A stretch of 64,000 bases of DNA from Olsenella uli. GTDB lineage: Bacteria; Actinomycetota; Coriobacteriia; Coriobacteriales; Atopobiaceae. The position numbers and the translations under genes were made by a program. The DNA lies in assembly GCF_016900775.1 (NCBI RefSeq), contig NZ_JACJKN010000005.1:62001-126000 (forward strand). The letters run 5' to 3'. Shown here piece by piece: positions 63,034 through 64,000 of this stretch. Under the pieces are notes generated by a model, which saw only the letters and a list, made by a program, of their open reading frames with translations, did no database searches and was not told the origin of the DNA. Position 1 is the stretch's first letter. Each line of letters opens with the position of its first letter.

Positions 63034-63321
63034 TAGCGTTGGTTGGTGGGAACTGATCATGGCAACCTGAGGCGTTCTTGCCTCCTTCTGCCAGCAACAG
63101 ACTCGAGAATGGGACTCGAGGCCAACGAGACTACCCCCTTAATGTGGTCGAACCCCCAGAAAAGCCGACCTGGCCGCCTATCTCCCGGGACCGTTCCTCG
63201 CATTCCGCCCCGCCCGAACGCACGCGCCGGCGGAGGGGCTGTGCCAGATTATACTGTGGGGGCACAGTCGGAGACGACGGCTCTCGCTACCTCGGCACGC
63301 CGTCGTTCGACGTGGAAAAGC
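63034..63321 (+). other. Gap before the M42 peptidase gene, with promoter-like signals
   Basis: I see no gene here. TATACT (63250-63255) is a likely -10, placed between CTGTGCC (63239-63245) and GGCACAG (63261-63267), an inverted repeat that could be an operator. A second inverted pair (ACGACGGC, GCCGTCGT) follows at 63274-63306. A family-B repeat comes next, directly before the peptidase start. Confidence 0.4.
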
Positions 63322-63348
63322 GTGCAAAAGTGCCTGTCCCTTTTGCAC
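63322..63348. repeat. Family-B palindrome before the M42 peptidase
   Basis: GTGCAAAAG, TGCCTGTCC, CTTTTGCAC with perfect arms; identical in core to the copy at 28191. It lies in the 5' leader, 18 bp before the start codon, unlike most copies, which sit at 3' ends. Confidence 0.88.
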
Positions 63349-63365
63349 CCGGCGAAAGGACTCCC

Positions 63366-64000
63366 ATGGACGTCAGCAACGACGAGCTCGTGGCGCTTCT
63401 CGGCGCGCTCTCCAACGCGAAGGCGCCGTCCGGCTTTGAGGACGAGACGCTCGCGGTGGCGCGCGCGTTCTGCGAGGGCTGGGCCACGTTCGAGGAGAAC
63501 ACGCTGCGCGACGGCCTCATCACGCCGAAGAACTTCACCGGCGAGAAGCCCGTCCTCATGCTGGACGCCCACGGAGACGAGGTGGGCGGCATGGTCAAGG
63601 CCGTGCTCTCCAACGGCACGATGAGCTTCGTCGAGCTGGGCCGCTTCACGCCGGGGACGCTCGCCGGCCAGGGCGTGTGGGTGCGCGCGACCGACGGCTC
63701 CTGGGTGCGCGGCGTGGTAGGCGTGAAGCCGCCGCACTTCCTGAGCGAGGCCGAGCGCGCCTCGGGAAGGACCGCCCTCATCCTGGACGTGGGCGCGCGC
63801 TCGTACGAGGAGGCGGTCAACGCGTTCCACATGGGCATGGGCGAGCCGATCGTGCCGGACACGGCGTTTTCCTACGACGCGGCGCGCGGGGTGGCCCTTG
63901 GCAAGGCGTTCGACTGCCGCGCGGGCGTGTGCGCGATGCTGCTCGCCCTGCGCGAGCTCTCACGCCGCGACGACCTGCCCGTCGACGTGGTGGCCTCGAT
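63366..64000 (+). CDS. M42 family aminopeptidase, N-terminal part (runs off the right edge)
   Basis: ATG 63366 follows AAAGGA and the frame is open for 211 codons to the window end. It begins MDVSNDELVALLGALSNAKA then PSGFEDE, the usual M42 start, and has the first metal-binding site in LMLDAHGDEVGGMV (AHxDEVG) and the bridging Asp in ALGKAFDCRAGVCAML (DxRxG region). M42 enzymes form large cytosolic tetrahedral complexes that remove N-terminal residues from short peptides (glutamyl, lysyl or leucyl). The remaining Glu and His ligands should lie outside the window. Confidence 0.9.
   Translation, partial: MDVSNDELVALLGALSNAKAPSGFEDETLAVARAFCEGWATFEENTLRDGLITPKNFTGEKPVLMLDAHGDEVGGMVKAVLSNGTMSFVELGRFTPGTLAGQGVWVRATDGSWVRGVVGVKPPHFLSEAERASGRTALILDVGARSYEEAVNAFHMGMGEPIVPDTAFSYDAARGVALGKAFDCRAGVCAMLLALRELSRRDDLPVDVVAS

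Overview
The window is GC-rich, densely coded chromosomal DNA with strong Shine-Dalgarno sites, frequent GTG and TTG starts and tRNA genes that encode CCA. Gene content and style ([FeFe]-hydrogenase HydF, family-I glutamate dehydrogenase, many ABC and PTS transporters, MFS and GNAT genes) suggest a fermentative anaerobic actinobacterium of the class Coriobacteriia, most like Olsenella/Atopobiaceae. That placement is inference from gene content, not a database match. I see no prophage, CRISPR array, rRNA operon or replication origin.

Layout. 1-5.3 kb is an eroding accessory stretch: an aldo/keto reductase split by an in-frame TAG, a DUF5131 protein, a C-terminally short second reductase, an HxlR regulator with a flavin reductase, and a fused remnant of a toxin-antitoxin pair. 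5.3-16.1 kb holds an ABC-2-like permease/ATPase pair, valS, a TatD nuclease, a family-8 glycosyltransferase, the tig-clpP-clpX proteostasis cluster and tRNA-Leu. 16.2-23.8 kb is two tandem copies of a two-gene ABC exporter. 24-28.2 kb has three GNAT acetyltransferases, an MFS transporter behind a leader-peptide attenuator, and a flavodoxin-like protein. 28.2-32.1 kb has an ABC exporter beside a LytTR-type two-component system.

32.3-38.4 kb is a complete ABC importer (Tat lipoprotein, two permeases, ATPase) with two PHP-family phosphoesterases. 38.6-43.1 kb is carAB with an attenuator in its leader. 43.5-47.6 kb is a mannose-family PTS pair (IIC, IID), a cytosolic-type sulfatase and a GntR regulator, with an AT-rich palindromic operator before IIC. 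47.7-56.3 kb has hydF, a large membrane-anchored transglutaminase-like protein, gdhA, tRNA-Gly and tRNA-Pro, a DUF5684-like protein, a diacylglycerol kinase and a REP-associated tyrosine transposase (RAYT). 56.4-64 kb has ptsI, a 1-phosphofructokinase, tRNA-Arg, a NUDIX hydrolase, a secreted-type nuclease, a large symmetric repeat array, two tRNA-Lys genes, tRNA-His, a 60-residue EF-hand membrane protein, a Fic protein, a frameshifted gene and the start of an M42 aminopeptidase.

The most distinctive feature is small palindromic DNA. At least three hairpin families recur, usually right at stop codons, and one of them brackets the RAYT gene on both sides. Other unusual elements are a 128-bp duplicated hairpin element, a 228-bp array of six 20-bp motifs in mirror-symmetric order, a 10-codon leader ORF with terminator before the MFS gene, and the very frequent nonamer CTTCTCGCC/GGCGAGAAG in genes and gaps alike.
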